Position numbers and translations under genes: made by a program. Positions 14,620 to 24,999 of a DNA stretch of 43,056 bases are shown one piece after another. The stretch's first letter is position 1, and the number at the start of each line of letters is the position of its first letter. Source of the DNA: a virus; the IMG/VR virus record IMGVR_UViG_3300008113_000270, positions 1-43,056 of that record; one strand, given 5' to 3'. The notes under the pieces were generated by a model. It worked only from the letters and a program-made list of their open reading frames with translations. It was not told where the DNA came from and searched no databases.

Positions 14620-16231
14620 TGCCGTACGCCAAAGATCTGCAACACTAAAGGACTTTTCTGGGGGTCTAAACAACTTCTGGGACCAGTCGGTTATTGCTGA
14701 TAACGAACTTCCGTTCCTAGAGAACCTAGAGTTTACTCCTCGTGGAGCCCTGACTTCTCGCCCGCCAATCTGGTCCCCAGCCAATCGCACACTGCCGGAA
14801 GCAAATGTTCACTTTGATTTGCTTGGTTATTTTATTGAGGAAGATGGCGATCGTTTTGCCGTATACACATCGCCAACAAAAACTTATATCTATAACCTAG
14901 ACAACACCTGGACGCAGATCTGGAACCAAAAAGCTGCTGACTTCGTTCAGTACCAGGGCTACATCATTATGTGCCGTACAAACGGCGCTGGTGCCTACTG
15001 GGGCCCTAATGGCGCACAGGTCTGGAATGGCACTGCCTGGGTAACTGGCGCTGCTACTGAGACCATTGCAACCATGCCAGCTGCTGCCGGCCTAGAACTA
15101 CACCAAGAGCGACTATTTGCATTTGGCCCAAGAGGCACTGCAACTCAGTCCGTTATGTATTGGTCCAACATCACAGGTGAAGTTGCCGGACAGCCTCAGC
15201 AAGATTGGCGCTACTGGGACACCGCAACTTCTTTCGCATCTGTAAACAGTGGTGACGGCCAATGGATCACCGGCCTCGTTGCTGGCTACAACAGCCTTAC
15301 GGTTTTTAGAAACGACTCAACTTATGAGTACACTTTCTCAAATCTACCTGAGCTAGGAACGATGTCAAAGGTTCAGGAAGGCATTGGAGCTGAGAGCCAG
15401 CGATGCATTGTTAGATACGAAAACGCCCTAATCGTTCTTTCCGCTGATCAAGCCTACAGCTATTACAACGGCGTATTCACTTCGCTAAATGACCAAAAGG
15501 TTCGTTTTGAAAACAAGGTTTCGCCTTCAACTTTAAACGTGCCATATGCCCTTTCGGTGCTAGGTGCGAGACTTATCGTGTTCTACGCAGGAAACATTTA
15601 TGTGCTCCAGCTAAAGACTGGTACTTGGTCAAGCTGGTCAACTAATACCGGTTTTGTTTATTCAAGAACCGTGCCGAGCCCAACCGACATTATCGACAAA
15701 GCCCTTGAGGCTTGGGCTGTTTCAAATAACGCAGATACCGGGGACTCCAAGATTTACCGCATTTGCGATCATTACCACGAGGGCGACGGGCCTGAGCAAA
15801 TGACTTGTTCTATCAGAACCAAGATCTACGACTTCAATACACCTAACGAATGGAAAAGGCTGTACTGGTGGGCTGCCGAGATCATGGCAGTTGGAAACGT
15901 TACAGCCCGAGTCTTCCCAGTGTCTTTGGATACAACAACCCAAACAACCTGGGATTGGCTTGAAACTTTTACTTGGGACGAGCTCCTTGCGTCAGTGGTT
16001 GGCTGGGACAACCCCGCTCCAAAGCCATTTAACGTCAAGACCACTAGCACGTTTACTTGGGTTAGGCCAGAGCGCTTGAACCTAAAGCTTGACCACGCTT
16101 TGCGGTTCCGTCGGGTATACTTTGAGCTAGAAGTAACCACTGATGGTACAGCAGCAACGGCTCCTGCTCAGATCTTTAGCATTACGCCTATGATCGGAGC
16201 AAAAGCCTCGATTTCGGAAAGAATTAGCTAA
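14612..16231 (+). CDS. Tail hub/nozzle-like protein
   Basis: 539 aa, beta-rich. It opens with TLKDFSGGLNNFWDQSVIADNELPFLENLEFTPRGALTSR (quoted in parts: DFSGGLNNF, NELPFLENLEF, GALTSRP), the hallmark start of podoviral tail-tube/nozzle proteins, and continues with blade-like repeats (YQGYIIMCRTNGAG, LTVFRNDSTYEY, ENALIVLSADQAYSYYNG) suggesting a beta-propeller. It would form the short tail below the adaptor ring. Beta-structured to the end (ARLIVFYAG, then GTAATAPAQIFSITPMIG). Confidence 0.85.
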   Translation: MSDAVRQRSATLKDFSGGLNNFWDQSVIADNELPFLENLEFTPRGALTSRPPIWSPANRTLPEANVHFDLLGYFIEEDGDRFAVYTSPTKTYIYNLDNTWTQIWNQKAADFVQYQGYIIMCRTNGAGAYWGPNGAQVWNGTAWVTGAATETIATMPAAAGLELHQERLFAFGPRGTATQSVMYWSNITGEVAGQPQQDWRYWDTATSFASVNSGDGQWITGLVAGYNSLTVFRNDSTYEYTFSNLPELGTMSKVQEGIGAESQRCIVRYENALIVLSADQAYSYYNGVFTSLNDQKVRFENKVSPSTLNVPYALSVLGARLIVFYAGNIYVLQLKTGTWSSWSTNTGFVYSRTVPSPTDIIDKALEAWAVSNNADTGDSKIYRICDHYHEGDGPEQMTCSIRTKIYDFNTPNEWKRLYWWAAEIMAVGNVTARVFPVSLDTTTQTTWDWLETFTWDELLASVVGWDNPAPKPFNVKTTSTFTWVRPERLNLKLDHALRFRRVYFELEVTTDGTAATAPAQIFSITPMIGAKASISERIS

Positions 16232-16461
16232 TGGCAGGCGCAGAGCTCGGGATTCTAGGAACCCCTGAATTTAATCCTTACGGTGCAGGTGCTCGTATCT
16301 ATGGTTCTGGTAGAATGAACCCTACTATGGGCGCTGTCGATAAAACAGGTTATGCCGAGCGAGACAGAAAGCGTAGGGCAAGAATGAATGCCCTGCGAGC
16401 AAAGACAAAGGCTATGTCAACTAAAAGCTATGCTAGCCCAGACTTTATGAGGTACATCTAA
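16231..16461 (+). CDS. Small basic structural-region protein
   Basis: 76 aa, Gly-rich N-terminal half (GTPEFNPYGAGARIYGSG) and a basic helix (DRKRRARMNALRAKTKAM). Start and stop overlap both neighbours by 1 nt (TAATG on both sides), so it is firmly in the operon. Similar little proteins precede ejection proteins in podoviruses; a virion component is plausible but unproven. Confidence 0.65.
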   Translation: MAGAELGILGTPEFNPYGAGARIYGSGRMNPTMGAVDKTGYAERDRKRRARMNALRAKTKAMSTKSYASPDFMRYI

Positions 16462-17564
16462 TGGCAAGAACAGCTGAAGGTCAGGCAAAGCTAGATAAGA
16501 TGCTTGCTTCTGGCATGGGTCGCCAGCAAGCTTTGAAGCTTTTGATTAATGCGCAGAAGAAAGCGGCCAGCACTCCCGCCGCTGCCCCCTCCCCGGCTGT
16601 AGCTCCCGTCCCTCCACCTGCATCTCTTCCTGGTTCTACTTTTGATGATGAGCGAGGCGGATTCACTCCAGCGCCTTCTGAGGAGGGTACAAGCATTATT
16701 GCTGGACAGCCAGCTATGCCAGCTGAGCAAAGGGCAGCTGAGCAAATCCCGGGTGAGCCAATTCCAGCAGAAACAGGCAATCCAGCTGTAGACCAAGCAA
16801 ATATTCTTGCAAGTATTCTTAACAGCCCTCTTTACACAGAGTCAATTAAAAGCGCTTACCTAACTCAGTATCTCCCCGGGCTGACACAGGCTAACTACGA
16901 AATCAACAGGGCTCGTGCACAAGAAGTCCAGAACTCGTTCTTGCGTCAGCAGGCACAGGCACAGGCAATTAGAGAGATTGCTGGCAGCTACGCAGCTCGT
17001 GGTCTACGTACTCCAAAAATGGTTACTGAGGGTTTTGCTCCCGTTCAGCAGGCCACCGAGCTTGAGAGATCCGCAGCTCAACAGGCTATTAATGACCTAG
17101 TTGCAAACAAGGAAATCCTTTACGGTGCTGGTGCGCAAAATGCTGAGACATTCATAACAGACCCGAACATGTTTGGATCTGTAGGAGCCGGCGCTCGCAG
17201 AAGTGCACTAGGCGAGTTAACACAGCTTCCTCAATCTTATGGATTGACTCAAATAGCAAATGCTAGCCGCTCTCCATTTGGCGGTGGACAGCAGCCAGGT
17301 GGGGCAACTAGCCAGCAAGGGTTTGAGCGTCCAGCTCCAGTGACTGGCGATGAGGCAATGAACAGGCCAGCTCCAGTAACTGGCGATGAAGGAATGATCA
17401 AGCCTGCGCCAACTCAAACTGCCGCTCAGATTCAGGCAAGAATTGATGCTGCTAATAGATACATTAGACAGCAGCAAGCAAAGAACAACGCAAGGACCGT
17501 TGCGGGAGCTCAGCAAAAACTAGCTGGCTATCAAGCTGAGCTAAAGAAGGTAAGAGGATACTAA
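16461..17564 (+). CDS. Putative internal virion (ejection) protein, 367 aa
   Basis: A helical N-terminus (LDKMLASGMGRQQALKLLI), a long Pro/Ala-rich disordered part (about 33-105), a helical core (about 110-230, including YEINRARAQEVQNSFLRQQA), then a low-complexity tail with two 12-residue repeats RPAPVTGDEAMN / RPAPVTGDEGMI (DNA 17327-17400) and a final coiled coil. No enzyme motif. The composition (Ala/Gln-rich, flexible) and position before the giant protein fit ejection proteins. Confidence 0.7.
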   Translation: MARTAEGQAKLDKMLASGMGRQQALKLLINAQKKAASTPAAAPSPAVAPVPPPASLPGSTFDDERGGFTPAPSEEGTSIIAGQPAMPAEQRAAEQIPGEPIPAETGNPAVDQANILASILNSPLYTESIKSAYLTQYLPGLTQANYEINRARAQEVQNSFLRQQAQAQAIREIAGSYAARGLRTPKMVTEGFAPVQQATELERSAAQQAINDLVANKEILYGAGAQNAETFITDPNMFGSVGAGARRSALGELTQLPQSYGLTQIANASRSPFGGGQQPGGATSQQGFERPAPVTGDEAMNRPAPVTGDEGMIKPAPTQTAAQIQARIDAANRYIRQQQAKNNARTVAGAQQKLAGYQAELKKVRGY

Positions 17565-18811
17565 TGAGTCAGTACGGAAATTACGGCGGCACAGGTGCTG
17601 GCGATTGGTGGAATGACGTAGTAAGAGGATTCGAGCAGTTTGGCAATAGATTTTCTCGTGCATATGGTCAGGCCCAGGTGCCTGGCACTGCTCTGCGCCC
17701 AACGCCACGAACTCCCTCACCTGCAAGCATGCCCAAATTTTCCCCACTGGCTCCAAGCGCCTCTGCGGAACGAGCTAGAACTGCAGCACGAGCCAGAACC
17801 GCAGCAGCCAAAACAACTCGCCAAGCTCAGCAGTTTCCTAAGGCCCCACAAGTGCCAGCCCCACAGGGCGGCGCACCTGCAGTTCCTGGCGCTCCTGACG
17901 TAAGCAGCCTTTTTGCCCCACTCTTTCAAGCACTAGAGCAGCAGCGCAGAACAGCAAACAGCCGTTACGGTGAGAACGTTGGGCAGATCCAAAATATCTA
18001 CGGTCAGTTGATCGGCGCTCGCAAAGAAGATATCACTGACATCGAAGAGGCATACAAGCGCCTACAGACTGCCGCTGCTTCACGCGGTGAGGCTACCCTT
18101 AGTGCGATGCAAGGCAGGGAAGCTACAAGACTTTCACAAAACGAAGCAGTCCTACAAAGCATGGGCGTTGGCGACATTGGAACTACTGCCGGCGACATTG
18201 CAGCACAGTCAGCTGGTGTTGCTCAGGATGTAGAGCGCTTAAACCAGTCCAACTGGGCAGGAATGCTTGATGCTATGGGTGCCACAGCTCAGGAGATTGC
18301 TCGTGCTGATGTCACTAGCTTTGGATATCGTCAAGGCGAGGACATTGCAGCATTGCGAGCAGCTAGAGAAGATTATCTAGCAAACGTTGCAGATCGAGAG
18401 TTTGAACTTAAGTTCCAGCAGCAGCAGGCAAAACTGCAGGCTCAGCAAGAAGCCGCTGCAAATGCTGCTCGTATTCAGGCTGCTCAGATTAGGGCCCAGC
18501 AAGAGGCTGCTAAGCAGGCGGCGAGGGCTGAGGAATTGCAATACGAAAGAACTGCTGGCTTCCTAAGGGGACGAGACCCGCTTAGCGAGGCATTGGGTTC
18601 TGCTACTTTAAATGGTGTGATCAACGCCGCACAGGGCGAGAACGTAATCGCAGCCTACAATGACTGGATCTCCAAGAGCTCCGTTGCAAAAAATACAATG
18701 ACTAATAGAGCTGCAGCGCTTGCGGATCTTGAGAAGTTTATAGGTACTAGCTTGAGCCCTCAGGAAAAATCAGTGCTCAGAACGGCCGTGTCAAACTCAT
18801 TTAATAAGTAG
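17564..18811 (+). CDS. Putative internal virion (ejection) protein, 415 aa
   Basis: Tyr/Gly-rich start (YGNYGGTGAGDWW), Pro/Ala-rich linker (about 45-115), then almost entirely helical: RRTANSRYGENVGQIQNIYG and a strong coiled coil of Gln/Ala at about residues 270-325 (QQQAKLQAQQEAAANAARIQ). C-terminal globular helical piece (about 340-415). TAATG coupling to the preceding gene. Long amphipathic helices are as expected for proteins that extend the tail across the envelope during ejection. Confidence 0.72.
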   Translation: MSQYGNYGGTGAGDWWNDVVRGFEQFGNRFSRAYGQAQVPGTALRPTPRTPSPASMPKFSPLAPSASAERARTAARARTAAAKTTRQAQQFPKAPQVPAPQGGAPAVPGAPDVSSLFAPLFQALEQQRRTANSRYGENVGQIQNIYGQLIGARKEDITDIEEAYKRLQTAAASRGEATLSAMQGREATRLSQNEAVLQSMGVGDIGTTAGDIAAQSAGVAQDVERLNQSNWAGMLDAMGATAQEIARADVTSFGYRQGEDIAALRAAREDYLANVADREFELKFQQQQAKLQAQQEAAANAARIQAAQIRAQQEAAKQAARAEELQYERTAGFLRGRDPLSEALGSATLNGVINAAQGENVIAAYNDWISKSSVAKNTMTNRAAALADLEKFIGTSLSPQEKSVLRTAVSNSFNK

Positions 18812-18820
18812 GATATAGGC

Positions 18821-21800
18821 ATGGCCCTAGACCCAAGAGTAATTGCAGCACTTTCAGCTGGCGCAAAGACATCTGCCACTTATCAACCCCGTGAATATGA
18901 AGCAGATGGTGCTGGCGGCGCTTGGAACCTTGGCCAGAGCATTATCGACGTCCTTTCAACTGGTGGTTATGCAACTGCTGGTTTAACTAACAAGATCGGT
19001 CAAAACTTCGCAGCTATTGGCCGTGGTGAAATTGGTGCCGCTGCTGATTTGGTCAACCCACTTAGTGGCGTCGATGCAATGGTTCGTGGCGTTTCAGATC
19101 GGCGCACCTATTCGCAGAACTTACAAGAACTTGGCGTCGATCGCAATACTTCTGTTTGGCTAGGTCTTGCGCTTGATATCGGCCTTGATCCTACGACTTA
19201 CATTACTGGTGGTACTCTCGCTGGCGTAAAAGGCGCTGCACAAGGTGCAAAGCTTGCAGCTGCAGCCTCTAAAGGCGGATCTACCATTGTTAAGTCCGGT
19301 GAAGTCGCTGGGACCGTAGACAAGACAAATAAGGCTCTTCTTGGTTTGGGCAATAGCCTAGAGGCTAGCGTTCCGCTAGGTCGCCCGCTTACCGAAAGCG
19401 AAAAGCTGGGCAATCTTCTCACGGGCATTAGTCGTGGATACCAAACTGGAAAGAACCAGTACAAGCTGAGCATTAAGGGCAACAAGCTTCAGAAGATTCG
19501 TGCAAAGCAGGCTAAAAAGGCAGATGAGGTTCGTGGTGTAGTCGAAGTAGGCTCCACATTTTCCAAGCTTCCTACTGGATCAGACACTCTTTCAACCGTT
19601 CAAAAGGTTAGCGCCAAAGAAAAGAAGGCTGCTGAAAAATACGCAAAAGCGAAAGCAAAAGTTGACGCTAGCGCTCTCCCCGGTGTAACTGCTGGTCTTA
19701 GCAAGGCCACTGCTGCAAAGATTGCGTCTGATGCTGCTCGAGTTATTTCGACCGTCGAAAAACTCGACAATGGCCTATTTGGTATCGTTGTTCGCTCCCC
19801 TGAGGGTCAGGTGTTGGAGCACAGGTTTGCAAAGAAGGCTTACAAGAGCGAAGCCAGTGCTAAGAAGTCTGCGGATATTGCAGCCCGTGAAGTTGAAGAA
19901 AAGCTTCGTGGTCAAGCTAGCTTAGACACTCAAGTCGGCCCAGCTTCAGCTGAGGCCGCTGATGAAACAACTCGCACCGCTCTTCGCCCAGCCGAAGGCA
20001 ACGCTAGGGATGCTCGCATTCGGGCCGAGTTTGCTGAGGGCAGCAAGCAGCGTCGTGATCTGAACATCTTGGTTAAGAGTCTTGCTCGCCCAGGTGTATT
20101 CCGCCAGACTAGAGAGCTTGACGAGACTGACTCAGCAAAGCTAGAGGCAATCAAGGAAGCATTCCTAGACAGGATCGACGACTTTAGGCAGGCTGAGCAG
20201 ACTGCAATCAAGGTAACTCCAAATCAAATTGGAAAAGCAACCGTTGATGAGCTGATCAAGTACACAACTACTCCAGTGTCGAAGGCAGTTCCCAATGAGC
20301 TATTCGATCGCATACTAGATGCTGTTGCCGTTGTGCCAGAGGACTTCACCGCATTGCAGCGAGCGCTTGCAAGCGAGCGTGTGGCACCAGGCGAAGCTAC
20401 GATCTATGACCTAATCAACATTGCAGTTGATACCGAAAACACACCTGCAGCTATTCAGCAAGCTCGAGAAGCATTTGTTCTAAGCAGATTAGGCATGGAG
20501 GAGTCTGCTGCTGTAGCAAGCACAACTCTCAAGCCGTGGATCGATGGCATCGTAACCCCAATGGATGCCGAAGATGCCGTCAGGGCTATGGTTGATCTAA
20601 TTTATGCCGATCTCAAAAAGAGTTCTCGTGCATACAAAGTAATTGTCAAGGCTCTTACCGATGCCCTGGAGGGCAAGCTAAAGGCAGTTGCTGGCGGTGC
20701 AGAAAAGCCACTTACAGCCGATGAAGTAGAAGATGTCTTTAACGCTTTTATTAGCGGCAACGACATCTCTAGGGCTATTGAAAAACTTGGTCGCATCGAT
20801 CTTGAAAAGATGAGCGATGAGACATACAACACAATCGATGAGCTCGCTGCAGATTTGCAAGACAACAAGATCAAGCTGTCAGAAACATTTAAGCGTGATC
20901 TGTCTTTTGTACTGGGCGTACCTACCAACATTGTCCAGGCCTCATTTGTTAAGGTCTTTGGAAATGTCGACGGTCTGGGTCGAGTGCTCACAGATGACGC
21001 CCTCACTTTAGGTAAGGGCATAATCACTTCTACGGATGCAGCAACTGCAACAGGCAACACTGCAGGCCAGGCTGCGGCTGCAGCGGCCGATGCGACCCTC
21101 GACGCTTCCAGGGTTGAAGACATTGCGCAGCAAGCAGCAGACATCGCAGCACCGATGCCAGCTACAAATGTTTCAGCAGAAGCTACCGCTGAGCTTGTAT
21201 CGATGCGAGAGGTTTTTGCAACAGAGGCTCAGCAAGCACTGAATGACCTAGCCACAAAAGCTGGTTTTACAGACAGACAAGTTCGCAGCAGGATCACAGG
21301 CATTGTTCGTGACAACATGCTCCCAAGTATTAGAGATCAGATTAAGAGTCTTGCTAAAAAGCGTGGGCTCACACTTGAGCAAGCTTTGGACGAGGTTCTT
21401 GCTGGAGACCTTAGGGTCATTACCGAAGATCCCGCATCGTTTACAGTTGGCGGAGCTTTAAAGCTAGACGAGCTTGGATCTCATGGTCGAATTGACATGT
21501 TTAATCGAATTATTTATGCAAGCAAGGGCAGCGTATACAAGGGAACAAATGCCAACGCTTTGGCAAACAGAGAGGCGCTGAACTTCTACGCAATAGAAAC
21601 AGCGCTACGCTCACTGGGTATTCCGGTTCGCTCTACAGAGTCAGCAGCTGCCGCTCTTCGCAGAGAAGGTGTAAAGGCTGGCACAAAGAAGGCTAAGTCA
21701 GTTAAGCCACAGTACTCAAGCGTTACCTGGGCTGACATTCTGCGTCAGATGATTGACAAGAACCAGCAAGGCTTGGCTTTCGAGCTTAGAAGAATTAGGG

Positions 21801-24757
21801 GAGAAGCCAACAAGGGTTACTCTTACGGAAACTTCCTGCCAACCTCTATCGAAGCTGCATGGCTGACCGTCAAGCGCTACAAGGAAGCTGGTGTTGATTT
21901 TGAAAAGGGCAGCGAAAACTACGAAGAGATTCTTTTTGCCCTGAACAACAAAGAGGTTCGTGGCGGTAAGTTTGATCTAGCGCCTCACGCTGAATACGCA
22001 AAGCAAACTCCTGCTGCAGCTGGGCAAATAGAAAAAATCTCTGACGATCTGATTAAGTTCCTGTCTGATAATTACGATGCTCTAAAAGAGATCGATTCAT
22101 TCCGGGAGGGCTTGATCATTGGCGCAAATGCGCAGGCTGTTTACTCGCAATCTGTTGAAGTATTTGCTGGCATGATCCGCTTCTCTGGTGAGTTCACTCA
22201 GCTAAAAGAGTCATTCAAGGCTGGGGACTTGGCTGATGCTCAGCTAACCGAAAGCCTCGGGCAACTACTTGGCCGTTACAACAACTTGTTTGAAAGACTA
22301 AGCACTGGATCATTTAGCGATCGCAAGCTAGCTGAGAACATGGCTGGCATGTACAAGAGCATGATCATTAATGCTGACATTCCAGGTGCAAGCAAGGTAA
22401 AGCCTTTCGTGCAGGAAATGACGAACATTATCGCAACTGTCCGTGCGACCGACAAGGCCTATGCAGCTGCTAAGGCCGCTGGTAAGTCCGAGAAGGCAGC
22501 TGAGACAGCTGGTAAGTCTGCTCGTACAACTCAAAAGCGAAACAACCTTGAGCAAGACGTGCAGATTACGGCTGAGCAGCTTGCTAGATCAAGTGCTGCA
22601 GATGTTCCAACCCCTGCTGCTTCTGAAGCTGCAGAGACTGCTGTGCAGGAAACTGTCTCGCTTAACAATGCTTTTGCAAAGATCCAGACTCGTTGGACCA
22701 GGGCCGGGAAGGCTATGTCTGGCAACTACGGAATGGGTGCGTCATTTAAGACGATTCTTTCCAGTTCCGAGCAATCCGCAATCAGCTACTCACACTGGTT
22801 CTCTTTGGGAATCAGAGCAATCAAGAGTGCAACTCGTGGTCGTGAGGCTGATGTCCAGGTAGCGTTTAAGGCTCTTCAGGATTACAAAAAAGAACTTGCC
22901 GCAGCCGATGAGCTAGGCGAGGCTATCTCCCTTGATGACTTTTTGGCAAGTTATGGCCAAGTTGATCGTGAGATCTTTGACTCACTAAGCGAGTCATTCG
23001 ACATTCTCCTTGGCGCTGACAACGTATTCGGTGCAGCTAAATCTCTTAGCATCATGAAGAGCGAACTAAACCAGGCTCTAAGACAGTTCGGACTTTCGAG
23101 CATCCAGGTTGGAGACGCAAAGACCTTCGATGACTTCTGGCTTGAATACTCACCAGAGCTGTTTCCGGATCGAAGCCCACTCGAGTTCATTAATCTCCTA
23201 AACCTTGCCGTTCACAGAGCTGCTGCTCGAGTTGAGATCGCAAGCCAGTTTGATCAGTTCGTTGGCAAGACAGCTAAGGAAATTGCAGACCTTGGTGAAA
23301 ACATTAATGACTACGTCAAGATCGACACCGACACTAGCATTGGCCAGCTGCTTGGTGACACAAACAAGTTTGTTCACCGTGATGATGCAGAGCGTCTCAA
23401 GTATGTTCAGCGCTATCTTGACTACGACCAGACATTTAGCGAGGGTGCATTAAGTCGTGTTGTCGAAGTCGCAGATAGAGTGACTTACGTTCTGAAGTCG
23501 ACTAACACACTTCTACGCCCAGGGCACCACGTAACCTCAATTGTTGGTGAAGCGGCCATGAACGCCCTTGCAGGCGTTCGCTTGTCTTCGTACAACAACA
23601 CAGCACGTATCCTCAACAGGTTCCGCCCAGGCCAGTACGAAAACGCAGGCGAGCCATTCAAGGCTTACGCTGAGCTGATTGCCACAAAGGGCAAGCGTAT
23701 AAAGGCAGATGAGTTTGACAACATCTACTGGATTAACCCACAGGGCAAGCGTGAAATCCTTCCGGATGAAATCGTTTACCAGCTCGCTGAGCGCTGGGGT
23801 GTTCTAGTCCACCCAGGTGGCTCTCTTGAAGACTTCATGGTTTCAAGTGACTCAGTTCTAAAGGGCGCTTATGCTAAGTTCCACCAGGGCATGAATGGCA
23901 TCTCGGTCCTTGCCAGCCACCGTGACAACTTCTTCCGTTTGACTCACTTTATCGATGAGTTGCAAAAGACAACTGGCGCAAAGAGCGTAGAAGAGGCAGC
24001 GCTTGCCGCTGCTACTGCAATTCGTGAATGGCACCCAACAGCTGGTAGCTTGTCTGCTTTTGAAAAGAAGTATGCTCGCCGCTTTGTTTACTTCTACACC
24101 TGGCAGCGTGTAGCTCTTACAAAGGTTGTTGCAACCATGCTTGAGCGACCTGGCATTGTAACCATCCCAAGCAAGATCCAGTATGCATTTGCAGATGCTA
24201 ATGGCTTCAACCCAGAGTCATTTGGAGACCCATGGGATCCGGATGGAATATATGCAAGCTGGCACACAGGCCAGATGTGGGGCCCTCAGTTCCAAGGACC
24301 AGCAGGCGAAGGTGATGCTTGGGGTCTACAGCCAGCAATTCAGCCAGTCGATGTTCTGGGACAAATTTTCAAGCCATTTACGCTCCAGCCTGGGGCAAAC
24401 CCAATCGACTCAATGGCACAGGGTGCTAACGATCTGTTTGCTGCAAACATGAACCCAGTTCTAAAGACATTGATTGAGTCCTCGACTCAGAACAAGCTGG
24501 GGACTGGCGAAGCGCTGCCTGGCCCCGCTGAGTATCTTCTGGGCCAGATTGGTGTTATTAGCACTTTGTCCAAGGTAACTGGTATTGGACAAGATCCAAA
24601 TCCTTACCAAACTGACGAAGAAAGAGCAGAAAATAACGCTAGGCTTATCACTAACCTGTTGTTAGGTCAAAGGTTGACCGACTACAGCACACCAGCTACA
24701 CAATACAAGTGGACGCTGGATCAACAAGACATAATGAGACGAATGGCAGGACAATGA
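18821..24757 (+). CDS. Giant internal virion (ejection) protein, 1978 aa
   Basis: Largest gene (5.9 kb, about 14% of the genome). N-terminus has GGAWNLGQSIIDVLSTGGYA and DIGLDPTTYITGG (about 100-125), seen in large podoviral internal proteins. Residues 230-1300 are Ala/Lys/Glu-rich helices; the last about 500 residues look more globular (TWQRVALTKVVATMLERPG, WHTGQMWGPQFQGP). No transglycosylase or protease motif was recognised, unlike T7 gp16. A DNA-ejection conduit or motor role is inferred from size and place. Confidence 0.8.
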   Translation: MALDPRVIAALSAGAKTSATYQPREYEADGAGGAWNLGQSIIDVLSTGGYATAGLTNKIGQNFAAIGRGEIGAAADLVNPLSGVDAMVRGVSDRRTYSQNLQELGVDRNTSVWLGLALDIGLDPTTYITGGTLAGVKGAAQGAKLAAAASKGGSTIVKSGEVAGTVDKTNKALLGLGNSLEASVPLGRPLTESEKLGNLLTGISRGYQTGKNQYKLSIKGNKLQKIRAKQAKKADEVRGVVEVGSTFSKLPTGSDTLSTVQKVSAKEKKAAEKYAKAKAKVDASALPGVTAGLSKATAAKIASDAARVISTVEKLDNGLFGIVVRSPEGQVLEHRFAKKAYKSEASAKKSADIAAREVEEKLRGQASLDTQVGPASAEAADETTRTALRPAEGNARDARIRAEFAEGSKQRRDLNILVKSLARPGVFRQTRELDETDSAKLEAIKEAFLDRIDDFRQAEQTAIKVTPNQIGKATVDELIKYTTTPVSKAVPNELFDRILDAVAVVPEDFTALQRALASERVAPGEATIYDLINIAVDTENTPAAIQQAREAFVLSRLGMEESAAVASTTLKPWIDGIVTPMDAEDAVRAMVDLIYADLKKSSRAYKVIVKALTDALEGKLKAVAGGAEKPLTADEVEDVFNAFISGNDISRAIEKLGRIDLEKMSDETYNTIDELAADLQDNKIKLSETFKRDLSFVLGVPTNIVQASFVKVFGNVDGLGRVLTDDALTLGKGIITSTDAATATGNTAGQAAAAAADATLDASRVEDIAQQAADIAAPMPATNVSAEATAELVSMREVFATEAQQALNDLATKAGFTDRQVRSRITGIVRDNMLPSIRDQIKSLAKKRGLTLEQALDEVLAGDLRVITEDPASFTVGGALKLDELGSHGRIDMFNRIIYASKGSVYKGTNANALANREALNFYAIETALRSLGIPVRSTESAAAALRREGVKAGTKKAKSVKPQYSSVTWADILRQMIDKNQQGLAFELRRIRGEANKGYSYGNFLPTSIEAAWLTVKRYKEAGVDFEKGSENYEEILFALNNKEVRGGKFDLAPHAEYAKQTPAAAGQIEKISDDLIKFLSDNYDALKEIDSFREGLIIGANAQAVYSQSVEVFAGMIRFSGEFTQLKESFKAGDLADAQLTESLGQLLGRYNNLFERLSTGSFSDRKLAENMAGMYKSMIINADIPGASKVKPFVQEMTNIIATVRATDKAYAAAKAAGKSEKAAETAGKSARTTQKRNNLEQDVQITAEQLARSSAADVPTPAASEAAETAVQETVSLNNAFAKIQTRWTRAGKAMSGNYGMGASFKTILSSSEQSAISYSHWFSLGIRAIKSATRGREADVQVAFKALQDYKKELAAADELGEAISLDDFLASYGQVDREIFDSLSESFDILLGADNVFGAAKSLSIMKSELNQALRQFGLSSIQVGDAKTFDDFWLEYSPELFPDRSPLEFINLLNLAVHRAAARVEIASQFDQFVGKTAKEIADLGENINDYVKIDTDTSIGQLLGDTNKFVHRDDAERLKYVQRYLDYDQTFSEGALSRVVEVADRVTYVLKSTNTLLRPGHHVTSIVGEAAMNALAGVRLSSYNNTARILNRFRPGQYENAGEPFKAYAELIATKGKRIKADEFDNIYWINPQGKREILPDEIVYQLAERWGVLVHPGGSLEDFMVSSDSVLKGAYAKFHQGMNGISVLASHRDNFFRLTHFIDELQKTTGAKSVEEAALAAATAIREWHPTAGSLSAFEKKYARRFVYFYTWQRVALTKVVATMLERPGIVTIPSKIQYAFADANGFNPESFGDPWDPDGIYASWHTGQMWGPQFQGPAGEGDAWGLQPAIQPVDVLGQIFKPFTLQPGANPIDSMAQGANDLFAANMNPVLKTLIESSTQNKLGTGEALPGPAEYLLGQIGVISTLSKVTGIGQDPNPYQTDEERAENNARLITNLLLGQRLTDYSTPATQYKWTLDQQDIMRRMAGQ

Positions 24758-24999
24758 GTAAGAACGCAACCTTCGACGAGGTATTGGCAATAGTGTTTGG
24801 AACGCTGGATACTGTGTATCAACTTCACGGGCCAGAGGATCCAGACAACGAAGACAACCCAGGTAATTGCAAGCACTGCAATGTAGAGTTTCCTTGCAAG
24901 ACTGAAGAAATTATTTTTGAAGGGCTAGCGCATGTATCGCTAGCAATGGAAGCGGCTAAGAACGCTTCGAGCGCTGAATCTGAACAGCCTTCCGCTTAG
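24754..24999 (+). CDS. Small cysteine-motif protein closing the structural operon
   Basis: 81 aa, starting at the ATG that overlaps the giant gene's stop (ATGA). It has NCKHCNVEFPC (CxxC then C), a zinc-knuckle-like pattern, in an acidic region (GPEDPDNEDNPG), followed by a helical part with EEIIFEGLAHVSLAMEAA. Similar short Cys-containing proteins are common in actinophages; function unknown. Its 3' 44 nt overlap the convergent minus-strand gene ending at 24956. Confidence 0.72.
   Translation: MSKNATFDEVLAIVFGTLDTVYQLHGPEDPDNEDNPGNCKHCNVEFPCKTEEIIFEGLAHVSLAMEAAKNASSAESEQPSA

Noticed and set aside
20602-21144. 180-aa minus-strand frame within the giant gene
   Set aside because: It is a shadow of the 1978-aa gene; it has no ribosome site and an unprotein-like Ser/Ala composition.
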